Below are positions 1 through 8,846 of a DNA stretch of 64,000 bases, one piece after another (position 1 is the stretch's first letter; every line of letters begins with the position of its first letter). The position numbers and the translations under genes are program-made. The DNA comes from Sphingomonas adhaesiva (GTDB lineage: Bacteria > Pseudomonadota > Alphaproteobacteria > Sphingomonadales > Sphingomonadaceae), in contig NZ_JAQIJT010000002.1 of NCBI RefSeq assembly GCF_036946125.1, positions 1,858,001 to 1,922,000 of the forward strand. The letters are read 5' to 3'. The notes under the pieces are model-generated. The model was not told the DNA's origin, did no database searches, and worked only from the letters and a program-made list of their open reading frames with translations.

Positions 1-1
1 G

Positions 2-1468
2 GTGGTGACCGCCACCTTCGACGCGCCTGCGGGCGTCGCGGACCTGCTGACCGGCAACGGGCTGGAGATCGACGCCGGCGAGCCGCTGATCGTGCGCCGT
101 ATCGTGAAGGCGGACGGCGGCAGCCGCGCCTTCGTCAACGATCAGCCCGCCGCCGCCGCGCTGCTGCGCGAGATCGGCGCGATGCTGGTCGAAATCCACG
201 GCCAGCACGACGATCGCGGGCTGCTGGCGGCGACCGGGCACCGCGCGCTGCTCGACGCCTATGCAAAGGGCGGCACGCGCGAGGTGGCGCAGGCGCATGC
301 CGCATGGCGCGCCGCGACGGCGGCGCTGGACGAGGCCCGCGACGGTATCGCCGCGGCACGGCGCGACCGCGAGTGGCTGGAGCATGCGGTCGGCGAACTG
401 ACCACGCTGGCGCCCGAACCGGGCGAGGAGGAGGCGCTCGCCGAGCGCCGCCGCACGATGCAGCGCGCGGAGAAGATCGCCGACGATCTGAATGCGGTCA
501 GCGGACATCTGGAGGGCAGCGGCGGCGCGCTGACGCATCTGCGCCAGGCCGCGCGTGTGCTGGAGCGGATCGCGGAGGATCATCCCGCGCTCGGCGAGGC
601 ATTGGCCGCGGTCGACCGCGCGGTGATCGAGGGCGCGGTGGCCGAGGAAAAGCTGCGCGACGCCTCGATCGCGCTGATGCACGATCCGCGCGCGCTGGAG
701 GACGACGAGGAGCGATTGTTCGAGCTGCGCGCGATGGCGCGCAAGCACCGCGTCCAGCCCGACGAGCTGGCGGCGCTGGCGGACGATCTGCGCGGGCGAC
801 TGGAACGGCTCGACGCGGGCGAACAGGGGCTGGCCGGGCTGGAGGCGCGCGTCGCCACCGCGCGCGCCGCCTATGAGAAAGCCGCCGCGGCGCTGAGTGC
901 GATCCGCAGCGCGGCCGCCGCGCGGCTGGACGCCGCAGTGGCCGCCGAGCTGGCCCCGCTCAAGCTGGACGCGGCGCGTTTCCGCACGGTAGTCGCCCCG
1001 CTCGACGAGCGCGACTGGTCGGCGGCGGGGCGCGACCGGGTGGAGTTCGAGATCGCGACGAACCCCGGCGCGCCGTTCGGCCCGCTGGCGAAGATCGCGT
1101 CGGGGGGCGAATTGTCGCGCTTCATCCTGGCGCTGAAGGTCGCGCTGGCGGAGGAAGGCGGGGCGGCGACGATGATCTTCGACGAGATCGATCGCGGCGT
1201 CGGCGGCGCGGTCGCCTCCGCGATCGGCGACCGGCTCGCGCGGCTGGCGACGGCGACGCAATTGCTGGTGGTGACCCACAGCCCGCAGGTCGCCGCACGC
1301 GGTGCGACGCACCTGCTGATCGCGAAGTCGAGCGACGGCACCGTGACGCGCACCGGCGTCCGCCCGCTCGACGCCGGCGAACGCCGCGAGGAGATCGCGC
1401 GGATGCTGTCGGGCGCGACCGTCACCGACGAGGCGCGCGCGCAGGCGGAGCGGCTGCTGGCGGGCTGA
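2..1468 (+). CDS. recN: DNA repair protein RecN, C-terminal part (5' end outside window)
   Basis: SMC-like ATPase that gathers DNA ends in recombinational double-strand break repair in the cytoplasm. The visible 488 residues lack the N-terminal Walker A region, which lies before the window, so the first GTG here is not a real start. Visible are EIHGQHDDRGLL near residue 63 (a RecN hallmark), a long Ala/Arg/Glu-rich coiled-coil region, the ABC signature SGGELSRF near residue 368, Walker B MIFDEIDRGVGG near residue 395, and the terminal VTHSPQVAA switch region. The full family length is about 550 residues, so roughly 60 to 80 are missing. A palindromic repeat follows the stop codon. Confidence 0.95.
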   Translation: MVTATFDAPAGVADLLTGNGLEIDAGEPLIVRRIVKADGGSRAFVNDQPAAAALLREIGAMLVEIHGQHDDRGLLAATGHRALLDAYAKGGTREVAQAHAAWRAATAALDEARDGIAAARRDREWLEHAVGELTTLAPEPGEEEALAERRRTMQRAEKIADDLNAVSGHLEGSGGALTHLRQAARVLERIAEDHPALGEALAAVDRAVIEGAVAEEKLRDASIALMHDPRALEDDEERLFELRAMARKHRVQPDELAALADDLRGRLERLDAGEQGLAGLEARVATARAAYEKAAAALSAIRSAAAARLDAAVAAELAPLKLDAARFRTVVAPLDERDWSAAGRDRVEFEIATNPGAPFGPLAKIASGGELSRFILALKVALAEEGGAATMIFDEIDRGVGGAVASAIGDRLARLATATQLLVVTHSPQVAARGATHLLIAKSSDGTVTRTGVRPLDAGERREEIARMLSGATVTDEARAQAERLLAG

Positions 1469-1478
1469 TGGAGCCCTT

Positions 1479-1598
1479 CCCCTTCAGGGGAGGGGTTGGG
1501 GTGGGGTGGAGACCTCGTGAAACGACTCGTCCCGCGCTCGCGGATCCGTATCGGGGTCACGCCACCCACCCCCGGCCCCTCCCTTGAAAGGGAGGGGA
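1479..1598. repeat. Intergenic palindromic repeat between recN and the GH130 gene
   Basis: The left arm has CCCCTTCAGGGGAGGGG followed by GGGGTGGGGTGG. The right arm has CCACCCACCCCCGGCCCCTCCC followed by TTGAAAGGGAGGGG, so the ends are roughly complementary. It lies between two convergent genes and may also act as a bidirectional terminator. It is a different family from the GTCACCCC and GTGCTCC repeats seen elsewhere in the window. Confidence 0.6.
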
Positions 1599-1608
1599 GA
1601 AAGACGCC

Positions 1609-2760
1609 TCACTCCGCCGTCACCGCCCCCTTCGCCACGTGCGTGATGCGGCACGCGAGGTCGGCCTCCCCGCTTGCCACCACCCAATGCGCGCCACCGT
1701 CCGCGATACCCGTCGTGAAGACGACGTCGTCGAGGTACATCCGCTCCTTCATCGCCTCCGTCAGCGCGGGCGCTGGCTCCAGCAGCGGCGTGTGGCTGGT
1801 CGCCAGCGCCACCGACGGATCGTCGCGGTCGAGCAGCGTCCAATAGGTGCGATAGATGCCGACGACGCCCGACGGCTCAACCCCGTGCCACAGGGTAAGC
1901 CACCCTTCGCGCCCGTCGACCTGCGCCAGCACCGGCGGCGCGCCGCCGCCCATCCGCGCGGTGGCGGTCGTCGCCGCATGCGCGCGGAGGCCGGGGCGGT
2001 CGTGCGGCTTCCAGTGGAGCGCGTCGGGCGAGGTGGCGAGGTTGATCGACGGCCCCGATCGCCATTCGCTGTCGGGCGGATAGGCGAAATACAGATCGCC
2101 GAGCGGCCGCGTCTGCGCCCAGAACCTGCCCTGCACCTTCCCCTCGAAGATCAGCATGTCCTTGTTCTGGTGATCGAGGACGATCCCCTCCAGCGTCCAG
2201 TCGAGCGCATCGTCGCTGGTGTAGAGCGTGGTCGAGTGCCGCTCCGGACTGACCGAACAGGTGGTCATGTAATAGCGCCCGTCGACACGGCTGATCCGCG
2301 CATCCTCGACGCCGTAGCATTGGTAGGACGCACGCGGCGCGATCGCGCGGTCGTAATGGACCGCCACCACGCTCCTGCCCTCGCCGTCGAGCTCGACCGG
2401 CAGCAGCCACGACAGCGAGGTGAGCGCCATCACCCGCCACCCGCCGCCGCGCATCATGAACTTGCGCGGATCGGACGTATCGACCAGCGCCAGCGGCCAG
2501 GCGTCGAGGCGATAGCCGCCCCCATCCGCATCGCCCGACCAGCGGATCGCGTGGATCCTGCCATCGGCGATCGGGTGGCGCAGCGCCTCCGCGACGCGCA
2601 CCATCAGCAGCAGATTGCCGTTCGGCAGCCGCGTCATGCCGGGGTTGAACGCGCCGAGCACATAGGTCTCCGCATCGATCCGGCCCGCCAGCGGCGATCG
2701 CGACAGGTCGACGTCGTCGGGTCCGAAGATCAACGCGTCGTACAGATGCTCCACCGTCAT
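1609..2760 (-). CDS. GH130-type glycosidase / beta-mannoside phosphorylase-like protein
   Basis: A 383-residue five-bladed beta-propeller protein of the glycoside hydrolase 130 type, whose characterised members phosphorolyse beta-1,4-mannosyl linkages. Visible are GAFNPGMTRLPNGNLL near residue 36, EDARIS at about 152-157 (the ED-x-R motif that carries the family's catalytic aspartate), and FEGKVQGRFWA in the third quarter. The start is the ATG at 2760, with GAGGAGTGAGG upstream; the reading frame is open further upstream but has no better site. No other polysaccharide genes are adjacent, so the substrate cannot be inferred. It is cytoplasmic, since no signal peptide is seen. Confidence 0.75.
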   Translation of the reverse strand: MTVEHLYDALIFGPDDVDLSRSPLAGRIDAETYVLGAFNPGMTRLPNGNLLLMVRVAEALRHPIADGRIHAIRWSGDADGGGYRLDAWPLALVDTSDPRKFMMRGGGWRVMALTSLSWLLPVELDGEGRSVVAVHYDRAIAPRASYQCYGVEDARISRVDGRYYMTTCSVSPERHSTTLYTSDDALDWTLEGIVLDHQNKDMLIFEGKVQGRFWAQTRPLGDLYFAYPPDSEWRSGPSINLATSPDALHWKPHDRPGLRAHAATTATARMGGGAPPVLAQVDGREGWLTLWHGVEPSGVVGIYRTYWTLLDRDDPSVALATSHTPLLEPAPALTEAMKERMYLDDVVFTTGIADGGAHWVVASGEADLACRITHVAKGAVTAE

Positions 2761-2768
2761 GCCGGGCC

Positions 2769-2873
2769 TCACTCCTCGTCCTGCAAGAAGCGGCTGATCG
2801 TCAGCCGCCGGACCGCCGCGCGGCACCCGGATGACGGCGGCACGACCGTGTGCGCGTCGGAAGAATCGATCAT
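2769..2873 (-). CDS. Possible 34-residue leader peptide upstream of the GH130 gene
   Basis: A short ATG-initiated frame with GAGGA 8 bases before the start. Its stop lies 8 bases before the GH130 start, and its last codons contain the GAGGAGTGAGG that would be the GH130 ribosome binding site. The arrangement would allow translational coupling. The peptide has no recognisable domain and could be chance in GC-rich DNA. Confidence 0.25.
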   Translation of the reverse strand: MIDSSDAHTVVPPSSGCRAAVRRLTISRFLQDEE

Positions 2874-2919
2874 GTCGGCATCCTCGTGCGGCCGGGAGTG
2901 TCCGCTCGAGACGCCCCAG

Positions 2920-3795
2920 CTAAGCGGGTTGTTCCGGGGACGCGCGCAAGGTCGCCTCGATCGCGGCGACCGCCTCCGGCTCGTCCAGCGTGGGCGCATG
3001 GCCGACGCCGGGCAGCGTCAGCAGCGCCCCCTGCGGCAGCGCCTCGACCATGCGCCGCGCCGTTGCCGCGGACAGGATGTCGGAGCGCCCGCCGCGCACG
3101 ACCAGCACCGGGACCCCCGCCAGCGCGGCCAGCGCGCGCCACATGTCCGGCCCCGCCTCCCCGCCGGGCAGGCGGAACGGCTCGGCGATCTTCATGTCGT
3201 AGTCCAGCACGATCCGGCCCGCGGAATTGAGCCGGTACAGCCGCTTGGCCATCGCCAGCCATTGCTCGATCCCCCAGTCGGGATAGGCGTCGGCGTTCAT
3301 TTCCTGCACCCCGCGCGCGGCGTGCATCCAGGTCGGCCAGGTGCTCGACCTGCCGACATAGCCGCGGATGCGGGCGAGGCCCGCCGCCTCGATCTCCGGC
3401 CCGACGTCGTTGAGCACGGCGGCGGCGATCCGCCCCGGCAGCATCCCCGCCAGCAGCATGGTGACGATCCCGCCCAGCGACGTGCCGATCGCGACGAAGC
3501 GGTGGATCTTCTCCTCCTCCAGCAGCGCCACCACGTCCTGCGCATAGGTCAGCGGGACATAGGTCATCGGGTCCCTGGCATAGCCGCTCTCGCCGCGACC
3601 GCGGAAATCGACCGCGATCACGCGCCGCGTCGCGGACAGCGTGGCGGCCAGCGTCGCGAAGTCGCGCGCGTTGCGGGTCAGCCCGGCCATGCAGACGACC
3701 GGGGGTGCGTCGCTCTCCGCCGGGCCGGGATAATCGCGCGCGTGAAGCCGGATGCCATCGGCGGACCACCAGAACAGATCCCGATATTCGGACAT
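2920..3795 (-). CDS. Alpha/beta-fold hydrolase
   Basis: A 291-residue serine hydrolase of the alpha/beta fold, cytoplasmic, substrate unknown. The nucleophile elbow GTSLGG places the serine at about residue 106. The oxyanion region is MAGLTRN near 37, VDFRGRGESGY follows near 62, the acid is probably the Asp of GGRSDIL, and GVGHAP near 262 provides the histidine. The start chosen is the ATG at 3795 (MSEYRD); the frame is open further upstream but would run into the divergent selO leader. It is divergent from selO and the two starts are only about 40 bases apart, so their promoters overlap. Confidence 0.85.
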   Translation of the reverse strand: MSEYRDLFWWSADGIRLHARDYPGPAESDAPPVVCMAGLTRNARDFATLAATLSATRRVIAVDFRGRGESGYARDPMTYVPLTYAQDVVALLEEEKIHRFVAIGTSLGGIVTMLLAGMLPGRIAAAVLNDVGPEIEAAGLARIRGYVGRSSTWPTWMHAARGVQEMNADAYPDWGIEQWLAMAKRLYRLNSAGRIVLDYDMKIAEPFRLPGGEAGPDMWRALAALAGVPVLVVRGGRSDILSAATARRMVEALPQGALLTLPGVGHAPTLDEPEAVAAIEATLRASPEQPA

Positions 3796-3835
3796 GCGTG
3801 TTGCGCCCCTCGCCAAGCCGCCCCCATATCGCGGC

Positions 3836-5194
3836 ATGGCTTTCGACCCGCAAGCATATCGACCCGAGCGGACCATCCTGACGCTCGGCGACGCCTTCTA
3901 CGATCCCGTCGCCGCCGCGGACTTTCCGGACGCGCGGCTGCGCTGGCGCAACGACCGCGCCGCGGCGGAGGTGGGCGCGGGCACGCTCGACGATGGGGAG
4001 TGGGTGCGCCATTTCGGCCGCTTCGCCCCCCTGCCCGGCTCGCTCGATCGGCCGCTGGCGCTGCGCTATCACGGCCACCAGTTCCGCACCTACAACCCGG
4101 AGCTGGGCGACGGCCGCGGCTTCACCTTCGCGCAACTGCGCGATCGGAACGGCCGGCTGATGGACCTCGGGACCAAGGGTTCGGGCCAGACGCCGTGGAG
4201 CCGCTTCGGCGACGGCCGCCTGACGCTGAAGGGCGGCGTGCGCGAGGTGCTGGCGAGCGAGATGCTGGAGGCGCTGAACGTCCCCACCTCGCGCACGTTC
4301 TCGCTGATCGAGACCGGCGAGGCGCTGGAGCGCAACGACGAGCCCTCCCCCACGCGCTCGGCGGTGCTGGTGCGGCTCAGCCACGGGCATATCCGCATCG
4401 GCACGTTCCAGCGGCTGGCGTATCTGCGCGACGAGGACGGGCTGCGACGGCTCACCGCCTACGCCCTGCAAGAGCTGTATGGCGAGGACGGCGACGATCC
4501 CGTCCGGCTGCTGGCGCTGGTGGTGGAGCGCACCGCGCGGCTGGCGGCGCGCTACATGGCGGCGGGGTTCGTCCACGGCGTGCTGAATACGGACAATATC
4601 AACGTCACCGGGGAGAGCTTCGACTACGGCCCGTGGCGGTTCGCGCCGACGTGGGACCCCGGTTTCGTCGCCGCCTATTTCGACCAGACCGGGCTTTACG
4701 CCTTCGGCCGGCAGCCCGAGGCGATCCACTGGAACGCGATGCAGCTGGCGGTCGCGCTTCGGCCGCTGGTCGAGGCCGAGCCGCTGATCGCCGAGCTGGA
4801 CCGCTTCCCCGCGCTCTACCAGCCCGCCGTCACCGCGGCGATCCTGTGGCGGCTGGGGCGGACGCCCCGGTCTGCGGACGAGGATCGCGCGCTGGTGCAG
4901 GAGGTGGAGCGCGCGCTGCGCATCACCGGGGTCGGCATCGACCGCTTCTTCTTCGATGCCTTCGCACAGGCGCCGCCCGACAGCTACGGCAGCGAATGGG
5001 ATGCCGCGCGCGCGCTGCTGGACCGCCATGCCCCGCGCGCGGCGCGCGACCACGAATACTGGCGCGGCAGCCCGCGATCGATGCTGATCGAGGAGGTCGA
5101 GGCGATCTGGCACGCGATCGCACAGGCCGACGACTGGACACCGTTCCACGATACCGTCGCGCAGATCCGCGCGATGGGCGTTGCACTCGCGTAA
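3836..5194 (+). CDS. selO: Protein adenylyltransferase SelO (YdiU/UPF0061 family)
   Basis: A 452-residue pseudokinase-fold enzyme. SelO proteins transfer AMP from ATP to hydroxyl side chains of target proteins and are linked to the redox stress response. The family blocks are visible: YHGHQFRTYNPELGDGRG near residue 80, DLGTKGSGQTPWSRFGDGR near 105, and FVHGVLNTDNINVTGESFDY near 245, which holds the metal-binding Asn/Asp pair. The C-terminal Cys- or Sec-containing tail known from some members is not seen. Start at the ATG at 3836; earlier ATGs in frame lie inside the divergent promoter region. Confidence 0.93.
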   Translation: MAFDPQAYRPERTILTLGDAFYDPVAAADFPDARLRWRNDRAAAEVGAGTLDDGEWVRHFGRFAPLPGSLDRPLALRYHGHQFRTYNPELGDGRGFTFAQLRDRNGRLMDLGTKGSGQTPWSRFGDGRLTLKGGVREVLASEMLEALNVPTSRTFSLIETGEALERNDEPSPTRSAVLVRLSHGHIRIGTFQRLAYLRDEDGLRRLTAYALQELYGEDGDDPVRLLALVVERTARLAARYMAAGFVHGVLNTDNINVTGESFDYGPWRFAPTWDPGFVAAYFDQTGLYAFGRQPEAIHWNAMQLAVALRPLVEAEPLIAELDRFPALYQPAVTAAILWRLGRTPRSADEDRALVQEVERALRITGVGIDRFFFDAFAQAPPDSYGSEWDAARALLDRHAPRAARDHEYWRGSPRSMLIEEVEAIWHAIAQADDWTPFHDTVAQIRAMGVALA

Positions 5195-5215
5195 TGGCCC
5201 TCTAGAAAAGACGGC

Positions 5216-6625
5216 ATGGCAGACCTGATCTCCTACGAACCCGCGACCGGCGCGGAGCTGTGGCGCGGGCCGATCGGCGATGTCGAGCTGGAGGTGGCGA
5301 CCGCGCGCGACGGGTTCATGCCGTGGGCGTCGCGCTCGCTGGCCTATCGGATCGAGACGCTGCGCCGCTTCGCCAACGTCGTGCGCCAGCGCGCCGAGCC
5401 GTTCGCCGACGTGATCGCGCGCGAGACGGGCAAGCCGCTGTGGGAGGCGCGCACCGAGGTCGACAGCGTCATCGCCAAGGTCGACATCTCGGTCACCGCT
5501 TATGCCGAGCGGACCGCGCAGCGCCGCATGGACGCGCCGATGAACAGCCGCATCGCGCTGCGCCACAAGCCGCATGGCGTGCTGGCGGTATTGGGGCCGT
5601 ACAATTTCCCCGCGCATCTGCCCAACGGCCATATCGTCCCCGCGCTGATCGCGGGCAATGCGGTCGTCTTCAAACCGTCGGAAAAGACCCCGGCGAGCGG
5701 CATCTTCCTGGTCGACTGCCTCTATGCCGCCGGCGTGCCGGAGGAGACGGTGCGCGTCCTGATCGGCGGCCCGGCGGAGGGGCGCGCGCTCGCCGCCCAC
5801 CCCGATATCGACGGGCTGCTGTTCACCGGCTCCGCGCGCACGGGGATCGCGCTCAACCGCCAATATGCGGAGATGCCGGAGAAGATCCTCGCGCTGGAGA
5901 TGGGCGGCAACAACCCCATCGTGGTATGGGACACCCCCGACCTGCACACCGCCGCGGTGCTGGTGGCGCAATCCGCCTTCACCAGCGCCGGGCAGCGCTG
6001 CACCGCCGCGCGCCGGCTGATCGTCGACCAGCAGCTGGCCGACGCGCTGCTCGCCGAACTGTCGAAGCTGACCGCGCGGCTGATCCTGGGCGCGCCGCAC
6101 GACACGCCGCAGCCGTTCATGGGGCCGGTCATCGACAACGAGACCGCCGATGGCCTGACCGAAAGCTTCCTGACGCTGCTGATGAAGGGCGGCCGCCCGA
6201 TCCGCCACATGGCGCGCCCCGATCCGGCGCGCCCGTTCGTCACCCCCGGCATCATCGACGTCACCGATCTGGTCGAGCGACCCGATGTCGAGCTGTTCGG
6301 CCCGCTGCTCCAGGTCGTGCGCGTCGACGATTTCGACGCCGCCATCGCGGAGGCGAACAACACCCGCTACGGCCTGTCGGCGTCGCTGATATGCCAGACG
6401 CCGGCCCTGTTCGACCGCTTCTGGGCCGGTGCGCGCGCCGGCATCGTCAACTGGAACAAGCCGACCAACGGCGCATCGTCCTCCGCGCCGTTCGGTGGCA
6501 TCGGCTGGTCGGGCAACCACCGGCCGAGCGCCTATTACGCCGCGGACTATTGCGCCTATCCCGTCGTCTCGAACGAGGCGGAGGCGGCGCGCGCGGCGAT
6601 CGGCATCGGGCTGGCGGACGGCTGA
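5216..6625 (+). CDS. astD: Succinylglutamate-semialdehyde dehydrogenase-like protein
   Basis: An NAD-dependent aldehyde dehydrogenase of 469 residues, close to AstD, which oxidises N-succinylglutamate semialdehyde in the AST route of arginine breakdown. Visible are GPYNFPAHLPNGHIVPAL near residue 124, the cofactor loop FTGSARTG, the general base in LEMGGNN, and the catalytic cysteine in SAGQRCTAARR near 262. It starts 21 bases after selO and is followed 18 bases later by the DUF808 gene. No astA, astB, astC or astE is nearby, so the pathway role rests on family resemblance only. Confidence 0.85.
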   Translation: MADLISYEPATGAELWRGPIGDVELEVATARDGFMPWASRSLAYRIETLRRFANVVRQRAEPFADVIARETGKPLWEARTEVDSVIAKVDISVTAYAERTAQRRMDAPMNSRIALRHKPHGVLAVLGPYNFPAHLPNGHIVPALIAGNAVVFKPSEKTPASGIFLVDCLYAAGVPEETVRVLIGGPAEGRALAAHPDIDGLLFTGSARTGIALNRQYAEMPEKILALEMGGNNPIVVWDTPDLHTAAVLVAQSAFTSAGQRCTAARRLIVDQQLADALLAELSKLTARLILGAPHDTPQPFMGPVIDNETADGLTESFLTLLMKGGRPIRHMARPDPARPFVTPGIIDVTDLVERPDVELFGPLLQVVRVDDFDAAIAEANNTRYGLSASLICQTPALFDRFWAGARAGIVNWNKPTNGASSSAPFGGIGWSGNHRPSAYYAADYCAYPVVSNEAEAARAAIGIGLADG

Positions 6626-6643
6626 ACACGACAGGGATTCTTC

Positions 6644-7561
6644 ATGGCAAGTGGACTGGTCGCGCTGCTGGACGACATCGCGGGGCTGACCCGGCTGGCC
6701 GCCGCCTCTCTCGACGACGTGGGTGCCGCGGCGAGCAAGGCGGGGGTGAAGGCGGCGGGGGTCGTGGTGGACGATACCGCGGTCACGCCGCGCTACGTCA
6801 CCGGCCTGTCGCCCAAGCGCGAGCTGCCGATCATCGGCAGGATCGCGCTGGGATCGATCCGCAACAAGCTGCTGTTCCTGCTGCCCGCCGCGCTGATCCT
6901 GAGCGCGGTCGCCCCCTGGGCGCTGGCCCCGCTGCTGATGCTGGGCGGCGCGTTTCTCTGCTTCGAGGGCGCGGAGAAGGTGCTCGAAGCGATCGGCGGC
7001 CATCACGCCCCGATGGAGGAGGATGTCGTCACCGACCCCGTCGCGCTGGAGAATCAGAAGGTTGCCGGCGCGATCCGCACCGACTTCATCCTGTCGGCCG
7101 AGATCATGGTGATCGCCCTGCGCGAGGTCAGCGACTATGCGCTGCCGATGCAGGCGATCACGCTCGCGGTGGTCGCCATCGCGATCACCGCGGGCGTCTA
7201 CGGCGTCGTCGCGCTGATCGTGAAGGCGGACGATGTCGGCCTGTACCTCGCGCAGCGCCGGTCCGGCGTGGCGCGCCGCGTCGGTCGCGGGCTGGTGAAG
7301 GGCGTGCCCTATCTGATGAGCGTGCTGTCGGTGGTCGGCACCGCCGCGATGATCTGGGTCGGCGGCGGGCTGCTGCTCCACAGCGCGGAAGAGATCGGCT
7401 TCGGCGGACCCGCGCACTGGGTCCACCATGTCGCGGAAGGGGCCGGCGGCGGCGCGATCGGGTGGATCGTCAACGCCGCGCTGTCAGGCGTGCTGGGGCT
7501 GATCGTCGGCGCGATCATCGCGTGGGTGGTGCACCAGGTCGCGAAGATGCGCGGGCATTGA
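6644..7561 (+). CDS. DUF808 family inner membrane protein (YedI-like)
   Basis: A 305-residue integral membrane protein with the DUF808 start ASGLVALLDDIAGLTRLAA and the conserved VDDTAVTPRYVTG segment near residue 42. Several hydrophobic helices follow (about 75-115, 145-190, 225-250 and 270-300). The function of the family is unknown. It is probably co-transcribed with the aldehyde dehydrogenase, 18 bases upstream. A palindromic repeat begins 15 bases after the stop. Confidence 0.9.
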   Translation: MASGLVALLDDIAGLTRLAAASLDDVGAAASKAGVKAAGVVVDDTAVTPRYVTGLSPKRELPIIGRIALGSIRNKLLFLLPAALILSAVAPWALAPLLMLGGAFLCFEGAEKVLEAIGGHHAPMEEDVVTDPVALENQKVAGAIRTDFILSAEIMVIALREVSDYALPMQAITLAVVAIAITAGVYGVVALIVKADDVGLYLAQRRSGVARRVGRGLVKGVPYLMSVLSVVGTAAMIWVGGGLLLHSAEEIGFGGPAHWVHHVAEGAGGGAIGWIVNAALSGVLGLIVGAIIAWVVHQVAKMRGH

Positions 7562-7576
7562 GGGCACCACCGTTCC

Positions 7577-7671
7577 CGTCATTCCCGCGAAGGCGGGAAT
7601 CCATAGACGCTGCCGCTGCGGCCCTTTCGATGACCTGCGCGTATGGATTCCCGCCTTCGCAGGAATGACGG
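7577..7671. repeat. Palindromic intergenic repeat, CGTCATTCCCGCG family (copy 1)
   Basis: The ends are inverted: CGTCATTCCCGCGAAGGCGG on the left and CCGCCTTCGCAGGAATGACG on the right, around a variable centre of about 50 bases. A second copy is at 24326-24419. It sits between the DUF808 gene and cobA. There is no reading frame inside, and it looks like a small non-autonomous palindromic element. Confidence 0.8.
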
Positions 7672-7764
7672 CCGTTTCGGGCGCTGCCGTCACAAAACCT
7701 CTCCTACGCCGCCGCCAAGCATCGCTGGTTTGCCGTTCCGCATCGACGCGCCCATCTCCACCCC

Positions 7765-8553
7765 ATGGCAACCTTGCTCGATCCCGATGCGCGCGGCCGC
7801 GTCATCCTCGTCGGAGCCGGTCCCGGTGATCCCGGGCTGCTCACCGTTCGCGCGGTCGACGCGCTGCGCAGCGCCGATGTCGTCGTCCACGATGGGCTGA
7901 TCGACCCGCGCGTGCTCGACATCGCGCCCCCCGGCGCCCAGCGCATCTCGGTCGCCAAGCGCCGCGCGCGTCATACGCTGCCGCAGGAAGCGATCAACGC
8001 GCTGATCGTCGCGCATGTCATGGCGGGCAGCGTCGTCGTCCGGCTGAAGGGCGGCGACCCGTTCATCTTCGGCCGCGGGGGCGAGGAAGTCGAGGCGGTG
8101 CGCGCCGCCGGGCTGACCGTCGAGGTGATCCCCGGCGTGTCCGCCGCGCTCGGCTGCGCCGCGGAGGCGATGCTGCCGCTCACCCACCGCGACCACAGTT
8201 CCGCGGTCAGCTTCGTCGCGGGCCAGTGCAAGGGGCTGTCGGAGCAGGACTGGTCCGGCCTCGCCGGTCAGGGCCGCACGCTCGTGATCTACATGGGGGT
8301 CGCGACGGCGGAGGCGATCGCCGACAAGCTGATCGCGGACGGTGTCGCCCCCGACATGCCGGTCGCGGTGCTGGAAAAGGGTACGCTCCCCGGCCATCGC
8401 GCGCTCCGGACGATGCTGGCGGACCTGGGCGCCATGGTGGCGCGCGAGAATGTGGCCAGCCCCGCGATCATCGTTGTGGGCGAGGTCGTCGAACTGTCGG
8501 ATGCGGAGGACAAGCTGGCCTCCTACGCGAAGGTAGCGGAGAATATGTCGTGA
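7765..8553 (+). CDS. cobA: Uroporphyrinogen-III C-methyltransferase (siroheme synthesis)
   Basis: A SAM-dependent enzyme of 262 residues that methylates uroporphyrinogen III at C-2 and C-7 to precorrin-2, the siroheme precursor. Visible are ILVGAGPGDPGLLT near residue 14, VVRLKGGDPFIFGRGGEE near 91 (the SAM-binding loop) and VEVIPGVSAALG near 119. It is a single-domain SUMT without the CysG oxidase/ferrochelatase part. It leads the sulfite reduction cluster, and its stop overlaps the start of the next gene (GTGA), so the siroheme is most likely made for the downstream sulfite reductase. Confidence 0.95.
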   Translation: MATLLDPDARGRVILVGAGPGDPGLLTVRAVDALRSADVVVHDGLIDPRVLDIAPPGAQRISVAKRRARHTLPQEAINALIVAHVMAGSVVVRLKGGDPFIFGRGGEEVEAVRAAGLTVEVIPGVSAALGCAAEAMLPLTHRDHSSAVSFVAGQCKGLSEQDWSGLAGQGRTLVIYMGVATAEAIADKLIADGVAPDMPVAVLEKGTLPGHRALRTMLADLGAMVARENVASPAIIVVGEVVELSDAEDKLASYAKVAENMS

Positions 8554-8846
8554 AGCTGGTGACGGGCAACGATCTGGCGAGCGGCGACGTGATCTGGTGG
8601 ACCGGCAGCGACTGGTCGCGCCACATCGAGGAAGCGCGCGACGCGGGCGACCGTGCCGAGGCGATCGCGCGCGAGGAGGAGGCGGCGCGGCGCGTCAACG
8701 GCCCCTATGTCATTGCCGCGACCGACACGCCCGAGGGTCCGCGCCCGGCGCATATCAAGGACCGCATCCGCGCGCTCGGCCCCACCGTGCGCCCCGACCT
8801 GACGTTGAAGCCCGCGGATGCCTCCGCCGGAAGCTGGGTGATCTGA
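8550..8846 (+). CDS. DUF2849 domain protein of the sulfite reductase cluster
   Basis: A 98-residue protein of the DUF2849 family, found mainly next to sulfite or nitrite reductase genes in alphaproteobacteria. It starts at a GTG that overlaps the cobA stop, giving VKLVTGNDLASGDVIWW; no ATG is available in a sensible place. Its stop overlaps the ATG of the reductase (TGATG). The function is unknown, and a part in reductase assembly is inferred only from gene order. Confidence 0.85.
   Translation: MKLVTGNDLASGDVIWWTGSDWSRHIEEARDAGDRAEAIAREEEAARRVNGPYVIAATDTPEGPRPAHIKDRIRALGPTVRPDLTLKPADASAGSWVI

Noticed and set aside
1639..5205. Very long open frame on the plus strand across the GH130, hydrolase and selO region
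   Set aside because: It is low in plausible domains, rich in Arg, Pro and Ala, and runs antisense or out of frame to three recognisable proteins. Long empty frames are usual in DNA of this GC content.
2870..7429. A 1519-codon minus-strand frame opposite the hydrolase, selO, astD and DUF808 genes
   Set aside because: Its translation has the composition of a shadow frame (many Arg, Gln, His, Asp), and the genes on the other frames carry clear family motifs.
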